The notes beneath the pieces are model-generated. The model had not been told where the DNA came from. It was given only the letters and a program-made list of their open reading frames with translations, and made no database searches. Below are positions 36,485 to 48,739 of a DNA stretch of 64,000 bases, in pieces. Location of the stretch: contig NZ_PVZG01000005.1 of NCBI RefSeq assembly GCF_003002065.1, positions 124,001-188,000 of the forward strand, given 5' to 3'. The stretch comes from Pseudosporangium ferrugineum. Lineage in GTDB: Bacteria; Actinomycetota; Actinomycetes; Mycobacteriales; Micromonosporaceae. Position 1 is the stretch's first letter, and the number at the start of each line of letters is the position of its first letter. The translations under genes were made by a program, and so were the position numbers.

Positions 36485-36501
36485 CCGGACATCATGTCCG
36501 G
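36485..36501. promoter_or_regulatory. 17-base palindrome upstream of rapZ
   Basis: CCGGACAT-C-ATGTCCGG is perfectly symmetrical and lies 80 bases before the rapZ start. It could be a repressor site or an mRNA hairpin. The rest of the 36406-36777 gap shows no gene. Confidence 0.4.
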
Positions 36502-36777
36502 TACCCGATCCGGTCGCCACCCGGGCCCGGATTCACCCGTCCCGCGCAACACCGCCCCCGGCCGTCCCTATTCCGCCCCTTTCCGCAGCTCACCGCCCGT
36601 CACCAACCCACCGCACAAAGCCATCGACCCCGACAGCAGAGCCACCACCCGCGCCGCTACCTCCTCCTGCTGCCACGGAGGTAGCCCCCGCAGCGGCAGC
36701 GACAAACACAGGTCGCCCAGGCAGCGGGCGGTGTCAGCGGACGAGGATCGGTGTCCGCGATGAGGGCAGCGTGTCGG

Positions 36778-39279
36778 TCAGCTGTCGGGTTCGCCTCCTT
36801 CTCCGTTTGCCGGCGGGCCCGTGGCCGGGGAAGGCACCGGACGGGCCACCCGGGTGCGGTTCGCGCCGGCCCGGGTTCTGCCCGCACCGCCCGCCGGCAC
36901 CGGGCCGGCCTGGGCAGAGCCGTCGCCGGGCAGCCCACCGTCCGGGCCGCCGTCCGGGCCGCCGGGCTGGCCGCCGGTCGGGCTGCCGGGCGCGTCGCCG
37001 CGCTGGCCGCCGGTCGGGGCGCTGAGCGGGCTGCCGGTCGGGGCGTCGGTCGGGGCCGGGTCCTTCGTGGTGCCGAGTGCCGCGAGGACCGCTTCCGCTG
37101 TGCGGCGGCCGATGCCGGGGACCTCGGTGATCTCTTCCGGTGTTGCCTGGCCCAGGCGCTTCAGGGATCCGAAGTGGCGCAGCAACGCCTTGCGGCGGGT
37201 CTCGCCCAGGCCGGGGATGTTGTCCAGCGCGGACGCGGTCATCCGCTTCGAACGGCGCTGGCGGTGGAACGTGATCGCGAAGCGGTGGGCCTCGTCGCGG
37301 ACGCGCTGGAGGAGGTACAGCGCTTCCGACGTGCGGGGGAGGATGACCGGGAAGTCCTCGCCCGGCAGCCAGACCTCCTCGAGCCGCTTCGCCAGGCCGC
37401 ACAGCGCCACGTCGGTGATGCCGAGGTCGGACAGGACCGCGGCGACGGCGTTGACCTGGGGCTGGCCGCCGTCGACCACGACAAGCTGCGGCGGGTACGC
37501 GAAACGCCGAGGCCGCCCGGTCAGCGGGTCGATGCCCGGCAGATCGCTGGTCACCGGCTCGTCGCCGCCGGCATCTGCACCGGCCTCCGGCGAGCGCCCG
37601 GATGCGTCCTCAAGGGACGCGTCTGCACCGGCGTCCAGCACGTCCCCGGAGGCATTCTCAAGGGACGTGTCCGCATCGGACAGGCCAGCACCCGCCCCGA
37701 CGGCAGGGGCCGTCGGGGCGGCCCCGGCTCCGGCGACCGCGGCTCCCGCTCCCGCTCCGGCGACCGCGGCTCCCGCTCCCGCTCCGGCGACCGCGGCTCC
37801 GGCTCCGGCGACCGCGGCTGCGGCTCCCGCTCCGGCTATCGCGGCGTCGGCTGCGGTTGCCTCCTCACCTGCCTGGGCCCGGTAGCGGGCGAAGCGCCGG
37901 CGCATCACCTCGCTCATTGCCGCCAGGTCGTCGGTGCCGCTGCCGTCCGGGTTGCCTCGGACCGCGAAGCGGCGGTACTCGCTCTTGCGGGCCAGACCGT
38001 CCTCGAAGACGACCATGCTGGCCACGACGTCGGTGCCCTGGATCTGGGAGACGTCGAAGCACTCGATGCGCAGCGGGGCGGTGTCCATGCCGAGGGCTTC
38101 GGCGATCTCGTCGAGCGCCTTGCTGCGGGTGGTCAGGTCGCCGGCGCGGCGCAGCTTGTGGCGGGCCAGGGACTCGCCCGCATTGCGTGCCACCGTTTCG
38201 AGGAGCGAGCGCTTGTCGCCCCGTTGCGGCACGCGGAGGCTCACCCGGCTCCCCCGGTGCTCGGACAGCCAGTGCTCGAGCGCGGCGGCGTCCGGCGGCA
38301 GCTCCGGCACGAGCAACTCGCGGGGGACGTCGCCTTCGCCGTGCTCATCGCCGTACACCTGGCTGCAGAAGTGGTGCACGAGGTCTCCGGTCGTCAGGTC
38401 CTCGACCTTTTCCACCACCCAGCCGCGCTGGCCGCGCACGCGGCCGTCGCGGACATGGAAGACCTGGACCGCCGCCTCGAGCGGATCCTCGGCGAACGCC
38501 ACGACGTCGGCGTCGGTGCCGTCACCGAGCACGATGGTCTGCTTCTCCATCGCCTTGCGCAGGGCGGCGATGTCGTCGCGCAGGCGGGCCGCCTTCTCGA
38601 ACTCGAGCTGCTCGGAGGCGTCGAGCATGTCCCGCTCGAGCCGCTTGACGAACGCGTCGGTGCGGCCGGCCATGAAGTCGCAGAAGTCGTCGACGATCTC
38701 GCGGTGCTGCTCGGCGGTGACCGTGCCGACGCAGGGCGCTGAACACTTGCCGATGTAGCCGAGCAGGCACGGGCGACCGATCTGGCCGGCCCGCTTGAAG
38801 ACGCCGGCCGAGCAGGTGCGCGCCGGGAAGACCCGCAAGAGGAGATCCAGGGTTTCCCGGATCGCCCAGGCATGACTGTACGGCCCGAAGTACCGCACCC
38901 CCTTGCGCTTGGCGCCCCGCATGACCTGCAGCCGCGGATACTCCTCGTTGAGGGTGACGGCGAGGAACGGGTACGACTTGTCGTCGCGATACTTGACGTT
39001 GAACCGTGGGTCGAACTCCTTGATCCAGGAGAATTCGAGCTGCAGCGCCTCGACCTCGCTGCTGACGGTGACCCAGTCGACGGCCGCGGCCGTGGTCACC
39101 ATCTGCTGGGTGCGCGCGTGCAGGCTCCACGTGTCGGCGAAGTACGAATTCAGCCGGTTGCGCAGGCTCTTGGCCTTGCCGACGTAGATGACGCGGCCGG
39201 TCGGATCACGGAATCGGTAGACACCGGGAGCGTCCGGAATGGTCCCGGGCGGCGGCCGGTAGCTGGACGGGTCAGGCAC
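36778..39279 (-). CDS. uvrC: UvrABC system protein C with low-complexity insertion
   Basis: An 833-residue UvrC, longer than the usual 600-680. It makes both incisions in nucleotide excision repair. The N-terminal GIY-YIG nuclease has [20 protein letters not shown]. The cysteine region is [13 protein letters not shown]. The UvrB-binding UVR motif is around [23 protein letters not shown] (split by the family pattern). The RNase H-like nuclease starts at [20 protein letters not shown] and resumes at [13 protein letters not shown]. The helix-hairpin-helix pair is [14 protein letters not shown] and [14 protein letters not shown]. Between about residues 470 and 578 an Ala/Gly/Val repeat and an acidic Asp/Ala stretch interrupt the RNase H domain. 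The last 90 residues are a Pro/Gly tail. Confidence 0.93.
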   Translation of the reverse strand: MPDPSSYRPPPGTIPDAPGVYRFRDPTGRVIYVGKAKSLRNRLNSYFADTWSLHARTQQMVTTAAAVDWVTVSSEVEALQLEFSWIKEFDPRFNVKYRDDKSYPFLAVTLNEEYPRLQVMRGAKRKGVRYFGPYSHAWAIRETLDLLLRVFPARTCSAGVFKRAGQIGRPCLLGYIGKCSAPCVGTVTAEQHREIVDDFCDFMAGRTDAFVKRLERDMLDASEQLEFEKAARLRDDIAALRKAMEKQTIVLGDGTDADVVAFAEDPLEAAVQVFHVRDGRVRGQRGWVVEKVEDLTTGDLVHHFCSQVYGDEHGEGDVPRELLVPELPPDAAALEHWLSEHRGSRVSLRVPQRGDKRSLLETVARNAGESLARHKLRRAGDLTTRSKALDEIAEALGMDTAPLRIECFDVSQIQGTDVVASMVVFEDGLARKSEYRRFAVRGNPDGSGTDDLAAMSEVMRRRFARYRAQAGEEATAADAAIAGAGAAAAVAGAGAAVAGAGAGAAVAGAGAGAAVAGAGAAPTAPAVGAGAGLSDADTSLENASGDVLDAGADASLEDASGRSPEAGADAGGDEPVTSDLPGIDPLTGRPRRFAYPPQLVVVDGGQPQVNAVAAVLSDLGITDVALCGLAKRLEEVWLPGEDFPVILPRTSEALYLLQRVRDEAHRFAITFHRQRRSKRMTASALDNIPGLGETRRKALLRHFGSLKRLGQATPEEITEVPGIGRRTAEAVLAALGTTKDPAPTDAPTGSPLSAPTGGQRGDAPGSPTGGQPGGPDGGPDGGLPGDGSAQAGPVPAGGAGRTRAGANRTRVARPVPSPATGPPANGEGGEPDS
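37727..37850. repeat. 27-base in-frame repeat inside uvrC
   Basis: A 27-base unit (GCGACCGCGGCTCCCGCTCC plus 7) repeats about four times with shortened copies. It is read by uvrC as [13 protein letters not shown] nine-residue units. Confidence 0.8.
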
Positions 39280-39778
39280 GGCTCAACACTAATCCCGACC
39301 CCTGACATGATTACCCGACCGGAGGCCCGTTGCCGCCGCCACGGCGTCGGGTCTCCGGCCGAGATCCCGCGCCCGCGAAGCCGGAATCCGTGGCCGCACC
39401 CGGAGACGATGGCCACACCCCGGAGCCCGTGGCCGCAGCCGGAAGCCCGTGGCCGCATCCCGTAGCCCGTGGTCGTGGCCCGTGGGTCGTGGCCCGTAGC
39501 CCGCGGGTCGTGGCCCGTAGCCCGTAGCCCGTGGTCGTAGACACGGAAGCCGGGGAGTGCAGACGCCCCGGATTCGACGTCAGCTCTCGGTGGGCATGCC
39601 TACGAGTGCACGGACGCTGCTTCACGCGGGCGCGCGGCACCGCGGGGGAAGAACGATGGGGCCGGCCGTGTCGGCAGGGGTGTGACCGCCGCCTCACCGG
39701 ACCCGGCCGGGGACCGCGGGGCGTTGTTCGACGCCCCGCGGGCTCCAGCGGCGGCCACCACGGGCCGGCCCCACGACC
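39280..39778. repeat. Gene-free gap with CCCGTAGCCCGTGG-type repeats
   Basis: No credible gene lies between uvrC and the Rieske lipoprotein gene. About 39390-39540 is an irregular array of 12-14-base units (CCCGTAGCCCGTGG, GTCGTGGCCCGTGG). The rest is unremarkable GC-rich sequence. Confidence 0.6.
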
Positions 39779-40339
39779 TCAGGCGGCGACGATGTTGTCG
39801 CCGTCCACCTTGACCTGCGTCTCGGGCAGGGCCTTCTTCGCCGGGCCGGCCTTGGGCGAGCCGTCGGCGATGGAGAAGCTGCTGTTGTGGCACGGGCAGG
39901 TGATCACGCCGCCGTCGATCTTGGTCACGGGGCAGCCCTGGTGCGTACAGATCTTGCTGAATGCCTTGTAGGTGCCCTTCTCGGGCTGGGTGATCACGTA
40001 GTCGCCCTTGATGATGCCGCCGCCCTCGGGGATGTCGGCCACCGCCGCGAGGGTCTGGCCGCCGCCGCCCGAGTCGCCGCCACCGTTGTCGCCGCCGTTG
40101 TTGCCGGCGCCGCCCGCATCGGCGCCGGAGCTGCCCGCGGGCGCGGGATTGTTGGTGAAGTCGCCGCCGTTGGCGCCCGTGTTGCCGGTGCCGCTGGTGT
40201 CCGTGCCGCAGGCGGCGAGGAGGCACCCCGTGCCGAGCGCCCCGGCGCCCACGAGCACGACGCGGCGGGAGGTGACCGCGCCGCTGGCGGAGTCGGTGCC
40301 CGCGGTCTCGGTGTCAGGCCTCGTCTGCACGTCAGTCAT
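39779..40339 (-). CDS. Tat-exported Rieske iron-sulfur lipoprotein
   Basis: A 186-residue protein. The N-terminus has a twin-arginine signal (TSRRVVLVGAGALGTG) ending in a lipobox LLAAC, so it should be folded with its cluster, exported by Tat and lipid-anchored. A Gly/Asn/Asp-rich linker of about 55 residues follows. The C-terminal Rieske domain has KICTHQGCPVTKIDG and TCPCHNSSFSIADGSP, with two Cys-His pairs and the extra cysteines of the disulfide seen in respiratory-type Rieske proteins. It probably carries electrons outside the membrane; the partner is unknown. The ATG at 40339 is chosen over an upstream one. Confidence 0.85.
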   Translation of the reverse strand: MTDVQTRPDTETAGTDSASGAVTSRRVVLVGAGALGTGCLLAACGTDTSGTGNTGANGGDFTNNPAPAGSSGADAGGAGNNGGDNGGGDSGGGGQTLAAVADIPEGGGIIKGDYVITQPEKGTYKAFSKICTHQGCPVTKIDGGVITCPCHNSSFSIADGSPKAGPAKKALPETQVKVDGDNIVAA

Positions 40340-40620
40340 CTGTTCGCCAAACCCTTCCACGTACCCCTGGTCCGCGCGCTTGCGTCACGCGGCGTCGCCT
40401 GTACATACGCGTCCCCCACCGGCGTGGTTCATGGGGACCGGGAAATTATGGGCCCGGAATCGCCGATTTACGACGCGTTGCGCGGGGCCGGCGCGACTCT
40501 CGCTCACGTTTCCGCAGGACGCGAAGGGAACTGACGCAGTAGCTGTGAGTTACCTGTGACCTTCAATAATCTCAGACTCCGGCCGCCACGACGCCCGGCG
40601 CGAGCAGGCGTGAGGCCGGA

Positions 40621-40920
40621 CGGAGCCGAGCACGGCCGAGCACGGCCGGACGCGGCCGGGCGGGGCCGGACGCGGCCGGGCGGGGCCGGACGCGGCCGGG
40701 CGGGGCCGGACGCGGCCGGGCGGGGCCGGACGCGGCCGGGCGGGGCCGGACGCGGCCGGGCGGGGCCGGACGCGGCCGGGCGGGGCCGGACGCGGCCGGG
40801 CGGGGCCGGACGCGGCCGGACGCGGCCGAGAGGGGCCGGACGCGGCCGGGCACGGCCGAGCACGGCCGAGCAGGGCCGGACGCGGCTGGGCGCGACCGAA
40901 CGGGGCCGGGCACGGCCGCG
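40621..40920. repeat. 10-base periodic array, eight perfect 20-base copies
   Basis: Exact copies of CGCGGCCGGGCGGGGCCGGA run from 40651 to 40810 (8 units), flanked by degenerate 10-base units (CACGGCCGAG and relatives) to about 40920. The 10-base phase holds over 300 bases. No gene fits; the open frames here are repeat artefacts. A second array of CACAGCCGCCCGGCC units lies at about 41005-41095. The whole gap 40340-41168 is without a gene. Confidence 0.9.
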
Positions 40921-41168
40921 TGAGCCGAGGCGAGCCACCTCAGCCCGGATCGGGCCGACCGGGCGAGCCGACCCGACCGAACCAGGCCCGGGACCGTGAC
41001 GGCCCGACCCACAGCCGCCCGAACCAGGCCGCCCGGCCCACAGCCGCCCGGCCCACAGCCGCCCGACCCACAGCCGCCCGCACCAGGCCGCCCGGCCCAA
41101 GAAGCCAGCCGGCCCGGACCGGCGCGGCAGAGGCAGGCTGCCCGGGACGGACGGGGCGAGAGGCGAGG

Positions 41169-44129
<2,961 letters not shown>

Positions 44130-44241
44130 AGCCAGCCACTCCGTTTACGTCAGTCTGATAGGCGCCGCCACCCTAAGCGCGGGGTACGACATTTTTCGGG
44201 GCCGCCGAGGTACAGCACCGGCGGCCGGCCCGGAATTCCCG

Positions 44242-46038
44242 TCACCCCGCCGGGTGAACGAGGCCCCGGACGTCCCACATCTGTACGCCCCCGACCTGCT
44301 GAGGGGGGATGCCGAGCAGGCCGGTGATCGTCGCCCCCAGCGCCTCGCGGTTGGGGGTGTCGGGCACCAGCACGACCACCGCGGCCCGCCAGTACGTGAG
44401 ATCGGCGATCGCGTCGCGCCGGTCGGCGGACGTGAGCACCGGCACGTGACCGTACGTCCCCACCGACTGCAGCAGCACGACTGTAGGCCGCAGAGCCGCG
44501 AACCACGAACCGGTGCGGTTCTCCGGCGGGTCCGCCGGCACCATGAAGTAGCCGCGCGGAATCTCATAGTCCAGACCCGAAAGGGCGAACCACCGCATTC
44601 CGGTACGCCCGGTCGTCACCTCCGGCACCGGGACCGACACCAGCGTACGGCCGGCGGGCACGTACTGCTCCCACATGCGCTGGGTGATGAACGGCGGCGT
44701 CTGCGGCGCCCGGATCACCGGCAGCGGCTTCGGCAGCACCGGCACCACGGCCAGCGCCATCGCCACCCAGAACGCGACCCGCCGCCGCGACGGCAGCAGC
44801 CCGGCCCGGTCGGCGGCGAGCGCGAGCAGCACCCCGATGATCGTGGTCGGCACCATCGCGAACCGGGTCACGCTGACCAGGTTGATCACCGGCAGGTCCG
44901 CGATCAGGGCGAAAGGCAGCTGTACGCCGGTGTAGCGCCCGCCGACCCGCAACTGAGGACCCATCGACATGATCAGCAGCACGACGCCGGAGACCATGGC
45001 GGCCCGCGCGGCGGCGCTGCGCCACAGCATCCGCCCCGCGATCACCAGCATGATCAGCATCGGCAGGCCCCAGAACGTGTTCTCCTCGGTGGGGCTGGCG
45101 CTCAGCTGCCGGGCCACCTCCGAGTTGCCGGCCAGCGACTGCCGGGCGTACGCCCCCAGCGACAGCAGGTCGGTGACGAACAGCCCCGGCTCGAACGGCT
45201 GGCCGGTGTAGCTCTGCGCCCCGGTGAACTGCGACCACAGCGGGTACGCGAGCAGCGCCAGCGCCGTCCCGGCCGCCACCCCCAGCCCGAGCAGGAACCG
45301 CCGCGCCACCGCCAGGGTCTCGCGCCACGAGAAGCACGCGTACGCCACGGCGAACACGAGCAGGGCGAGCGCGGTGAAGAGCAGGACCTCCTCGTTGACG
45401 AAGACCTGCAGCACGATGAGCAGCCCGAGGATCACCCCGCCGCGCAGCACCCGGCCGGGCTCGCGCAGCCGCAGCACCTGCCAGACGATGAACGGCACGA
45501 CGAACTGCGCGACGAAGTTGATGTGCCCGTTGGCGTGCGACACCATCGCGGGGGCGAAACCGCACCACAACCCGCCGATCCAGGCCGCTCGCTGCGTCCG
45601 TACGAAATAACGGGCAAGGACCCACCACCAGGCCGCCGCCGTGCCGGCCAGGCCGAGCGTGAGCAGCAGGACCATGGCGACGCCGACGCCGAGGAAGTGG
45701 GTCACCGGGGCGAACGGCACGCTCAGCGCGAGCACCGAGGTGTTCGCCATGATGTTCATGCCGTCGGGCACGTTCATCCGGTCGGTGAAGAGCGGATTGT
45801 CACCGTGGAAGACCACCCGCTCACCGTGCGCGAGCATGGTGAGGAAGAAACCGTGGTCGTCCTTGTTGTGCGCCAGCACCCGCCCCGACGGCGAGAGCCA
45901 GAGCGGGATGAGCACGATCACACCCAGCAGGAGGTAGCTGAGCAGCACCCACCGTCCGGTCCGGCGCGCACGCGGGGCCGCCGCCTCGGGCAAGGCAAGA
46001 TCAGGCTGGTCGGCGACGACCACTTCTACCGCGGGCAC
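44242..46038 (-). CDS. Large multi-pass membrane protein, GT-C-like
   Basis: A 598-residue protein with about 10-12 predicted helices (first at about residues 30-50). It has a large extracytoplasmic loop early on with HNKDDHGFFLTMLAHGERV, then FHGDNPLFTDRMNVPDGMN, an acidic loop pattern like that of GT-C glycosyltransferases and related membrane proteins. The C-terminal 150 residues (VPAGRTLVSVPVPEVTTG onward) form a soluble outer domain. I do not recognise a named family, and the substrate is unknown. The start is a GTG at 46038; the gene lies 25 bases from the rsgA stop. Confidence 0.7.
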   Translation of the reverse strand: MPAVEVVVADQPDLALPEAAAPRARRTGRWVLLSYLLLGVIVLIPLWLSPSGRVLAHNKDDHGFFLTMLAHGERVVFHGDNPLFTDRMNVPDGMNIMANTSVLALSVPFAPVTHFLGVGVAMVLLLTLGLAGTAAAWWWVLARYFVRTQRAAWIGGLWCGFAPAMVSHANGHINFVAQFVVPFIVWQVLRLREPGRVLRGGVILGLLIVLQVFVNEEVLLFTALALLVFAVAYACFSWRETLAVARRFLLGLGVAAGTALALLAYPLWSQFTGAQSYTGQPFEPGLFVTDLLSLGAYARQSLAGNSEVARQLSASPTEENTFWGLPMLIMLVIAGRMLWRSAAARAAMVSGVVLLIMSMGPQLRVGGRYTGVQLPFALIADLPVINLVSVTRFAMVPTTIIGVLLALAADRAGLLPSRRRVAFWVAMALAVVPVLPKPLPVIRAPQTPPFITQRMWEQYVPAGRTLVSVPVPEVTTGRTGMRWFALSGLDYEIPRGYFMVPADPPENRTGSWFAALRPTVVLLQSVGTYGHVPVLTSADRRDAIADLTYWRAAVVVLVPDTPNREALGATITGLLGIPPQQVGGVQMWDVRGLVHPAG

Positions 46039-46063
46039 CGGTGCATTCTGCCAGAGCGGCCGG

Positions 46064-47104
46064 TCAGCGCCGCGGCCTGCGCCGCCCCGGACCCGCGGCC
46101 CCGGCCAGCCGCTCGGCCCGCCGCCCGCTCTCGACCGCCACCTCGCGGTGGAGCTTGCGCCAGCTCTCCAACCGGCGGGGCAGCAGGCTTCCGTCCGCCA
46201 GCGCGGCCTCGACCGCGCAGCCGGGCTCGCCGTCGTGAGCACAATCACCGAAGCGGCAGTGCGCGGCCAGCCCGGCCACGTCGGCGAAGGCCCGGTCCAG
46301 GCCCGCGGCCGTCTCCAGCAGGCCGACCCCGCGGATGCCGGGCGTGTCCAGCACGGCGCCACCCCCGGGAATCAACACCAGACTCCGGTACGCGGTCGTG
46401 TGCCGTCCCTTGCCGTCCGCCCGGCGGATTTCCTGTACGGGCATGACCTCCGTGCCCGCCAGCGCGTTGACGAGGGTGGACTTGCCCGCACCCGAGCGCC
46501 CCAGCAGCGCCAGCGTCCGCCCGGGCGCGACGAGCTCCCGCAGCTCCCCGAGGCCGGTGCCGCGTCGCGCGCTGACCGGCAGCACGCGTACCCCCGGGGC
46601 CAGCTCGCCGAGCTGGCGCGCGACCGCTTCCGGATCGCGCGCGGTGTCGCTCTTGGAGAGCACCACCACCGGCTGCGCGCCGGACTCCCACGCGAGGGCG
46701 AGCAGCCGTTCGACGCGGGCATCGTCGGGCGCCGGGTGCATCGGCTCGACGATCGCGACGGTGTCCATGTTGGCGGCCAGCACCTGGCCGCTGGAATCCT
46801 TGTCCGCCGTACGCCGGATCAGCGCCGTGCGCCGCGGCAGCACGATCTCGACGGTCAGCCGGCGGTCGGGCCAGCGCCGCAGCACCACCCAGTCGCCGGC
46901 GCAGGGCAGGTTGGCGGGGTCGGCGGCGGCACCGAGCAGCAGGCCGCCGGCGAGGCTCGCGCGGTGCACCCCGTCCTCGGCGAGCACGGTGCAGATGCCA
47001 CGGTCGGCACGCAGCACCCGGCCCGGCCGGGCGTCGGTGCGGTCGAAGGGACGATAGGCGGACGCGAGAGTCGCGTCCCAGCCCAGGGCGGGCAGATCAG
47101 ACAT
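46064..47104 (-). CDS. rsgA: RsgA small-subunit assembly GTPase
   Basis: A 346-residue circularly permuted GTPase that acts late in 30S ribosome maturation. The order is an OB-fold, then G4 (VVLSKSDTARD), G1 (LLGRSGAGKSTLVNALAG), G3 (VLDTPGIRGVG), and a C-terminal zinc domain CRFGDCAHDGEPGCAV. The ending is an Arg-rich tail. The ATG at 47104 follows GCAAAGGGTTTCCC. It is divergent from the isomerase gene. Confidence 0.93.
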   Translation of the reverse strand: MSDLPALGWDATLASAYRPFDRTDARPGRVLRADRGICTVLAEDGVHRASLAGGLLLGAAADPANLPCAGDWVVLRRWPDRRLTVEIVLPRRTALIRRTADKDSSGQVLAANMDTVAIVEPMHPAPDDARVERLLALAWESGAQPVVVLSKSDTARDPEAVARQLGELAPGVRVLPVSARRGTGLGELRELVAPGRTLALLGRSGAGKSTLVNALAGTEVMPVQEIRRADGKGRHTTAYRSLVLIPGGGAVLDTPGIRGVGLLETAAGLDRAFADVAGLAAHCRFGDCAHDGEPGCAVEAALADGSLLPRRLESWRKLHREVAVESGRRAERLAGAAGPGRRRPRR

Positions 47105-47267
47105 GGGAAACCCTTTGCGGTGGGGGAAAACGTTGCCGACGAATCTCGAGCACGAGCACTGGAACCCACCCCCTCTGCCGGTCTGCGACGCGTCTGATCC
47201 GACGGTACGGCCGGCCTCACGCCCGGAGAAAGCGAGTTTCCGATCGGCCACCCACTAGGTTGGGTGG

Positions 47268-47975
47268 GTGACGATCGATCCGCTGGTGCTGATGACCGAT
47301 GTCGACCAGGCGACCGAGCGCCTGATCCGTACGGCCGAGGGGCTCGAGAGGGGTGCGGAGCACGCGCCGTCGCTGCTGCCGGGGTGGACCATCGGCCACG
47401 TCCTGACCCACGTGGCGCGCAACGCCGACTCGTACACCAACCTGCTGACCTGGGCCCGTACGGGCATCGAGACGCCGCAGTATCCGACGCCCACGGCCCG
47501 CGAGGAGGGCATCGAGGCGGGCCGCGGCCGGCCGCTCGCCGAGCAGATCGCCGACCTGCGCGAGTCCCACGAGCGGTTCGCGGACGCGGCCGCGGCGATG
47601 CCGGCCGAGGCCTGGACGTTCCACCTGCCGTCGACCGGCCGGTCCGCCGCGTTCCTGCCGTGGGGCCGGCTGCGCGAGGTCGAGGTCCACCACGTCGACC
47701 TCGGCCGCGGCTACACGCCCGAGGACTGGTCCGACGCGTTCGCGCTGCGGCTGCTGCGCGAGATCGTGGGCGGCGCCGCCGGGGACACCCCGGCGCTGGT
47801 GCTGCGCCCGCACGGCCTCGAACACCCGCTCACCATCGGCGCGGTGACGGACGCCACCCCGTCGATCGGCGGACCGACCCGCTCCATCGCCGCCTGGCTG
47901 GCCGGCCGCGCCGACGGCGCCGACCTCACCGTGTCACCGGACGGTGTCCTGCCCACTCCCCCGAGATGGAAGTGA
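47268..47975 (+). CDS. Mycothiol-dependent maleylpyruvate isomerase family protein
   Basis: A 235-residue DinB-like four-helix protein of the mycothiol-dependent maleylpyruvate isomerase family. The metal-binding histidines are in LLPGWTIGHVLTHVARNADS and in LREVEVHHVDLGRGY. Members use mycothiol, the actinobacterial thiol, in isomerisation or detoxification. The C-terminal small domain is the usual substrate-binding part. The start is a GTG at 47268. Its stop overlaps the start region of the metallo-hydrolase gene, so the two form an operon. Confidence 0.85.
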   Translation: MTIDPLVLMTDVDQATERLIRTAEGLERGAEHAPSLLPGWTIGHVLTHVARNADSYTNLLTWARTGIETPQYPTPTAREEGIEAGRGRPLAEQIADLRESHERFADAAAAMPAEAWTFHLPSTGRSAAFLPWGRLREVEVHHVDLGRGYTPEDWSDAFALRLLREIVGGAAGDTPALVLRPHGLEHPLTIGAVTDATPSIGGPTRSIAAWLAGRADGADLTVSPDGVLPTPPRWK

Positions 47976-47977
47976 CG

Positions 47978-48631
47978 ATGACGTACACCGGAGACGTGAG
48001 CCGGGGCTCCGCACCCGCGGTCCGCGACCTGCACGGCCTGACCGTCACCAAGGTGTCGGTCGGGCCCATGGACAACAACGCCTACCTGCTGCGCTGCGCC
48101 TCGGACGGCACGCAGGTGCTGATCGACGCGGCCAACGACGCGGAAACCCTGCTGAAGCTCATCGGCGAGGGCGGCCTCGCCACGGTCGTGACCACCCACC
48201 GCCACCCCGACCACCACGGCGCGCTGGCCCGGGTCGTCGAGGCCACCGGCGCCGGCTCCGTGGCGGGCGCCGACGACGCGGCGGAGATCCCCGTGGTGAC
48301 CGCCACCGTCCGCGACGGCGACACCATCCCGGTCGGCGACTGCACCCTCGAGGTCATCCACGTCGTCGGCCACACGCCCGGCTCGATCGTGCTGCTCTAC
48401 CGCGAGCCGGCCGGCATCGCCCACCTGTTCACCGGCGACAGCCTCTTCCCGGGCGGCGTCGGCAACACCCGGGGCGACAAGAAGAACTTCGCGTCCCTCA
48501 TCGACGACGTCGAGCACAAGCTCTTCGACCGGCTGCCGGACGACACCTGGTTCTACCCCGGCCACGGCAAGGACTCGACGCTCGGCGCGGAACGCCCGCA
48601 CCTCCCGGAGTGGCGCGCCCGCGGCTGGTGA
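47978..48631 (+). CDS. Metallo-beta-lactamase fold hydrolase
   Basis: A 217-residue MBL-fold hydrolase. The metal-binding motif is TTHRHPDHHGAL, followed by HVVGHTPGSIVLLYRE, LFTGDSLFPGGVGNTRGD and YPGHGKDSTLG, which give the remaining His/Asp ligands. This arrangement is like glyoxalase II and related thioester hydrolases. With a mycothiol-type isomerase upstream, a mycothiol conjugate hydrolase is an inference. An ATG at 47966 would add four residues. Confidence 0.87.
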   Translation: MTYTGDVSRGSAPAVRDLHGLTVTKVSVGPMDNNAYLLRCASDGTQVLIDAANDAETLLKLIGEGGLATVVTTHRHPDHHGALARVVEATGAGSVAGADDAAEIPVVTATVRDGDTIPVGDCTLEVIHVVGHTPGSIVLLYREPAGIAHLFTGDSLFPGGVGNTRGDKKNFASLIDDVEHKLFDRLPDDTWFYPGHGKDSTLGAERPHLPEWRARGW

Positions 48632-48739
48632 GCCGCTCGGCCCTTTTGATCGGCACCGAGCCCTCGGGCCTTCCCTCGGGCCTTTGATCTGCCCAGCCTC
48701 GCGCGTCGGCGCGACCGGCCTCCCGGTCGGCGGGTCCGG

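Noticed and set aside
40621..41095. CRISPR-like appearance of regularly spaced repeats
   Set aside because: Units are contiguous without unique spacers, and no cas gene is present; these are simple tandem arrays.
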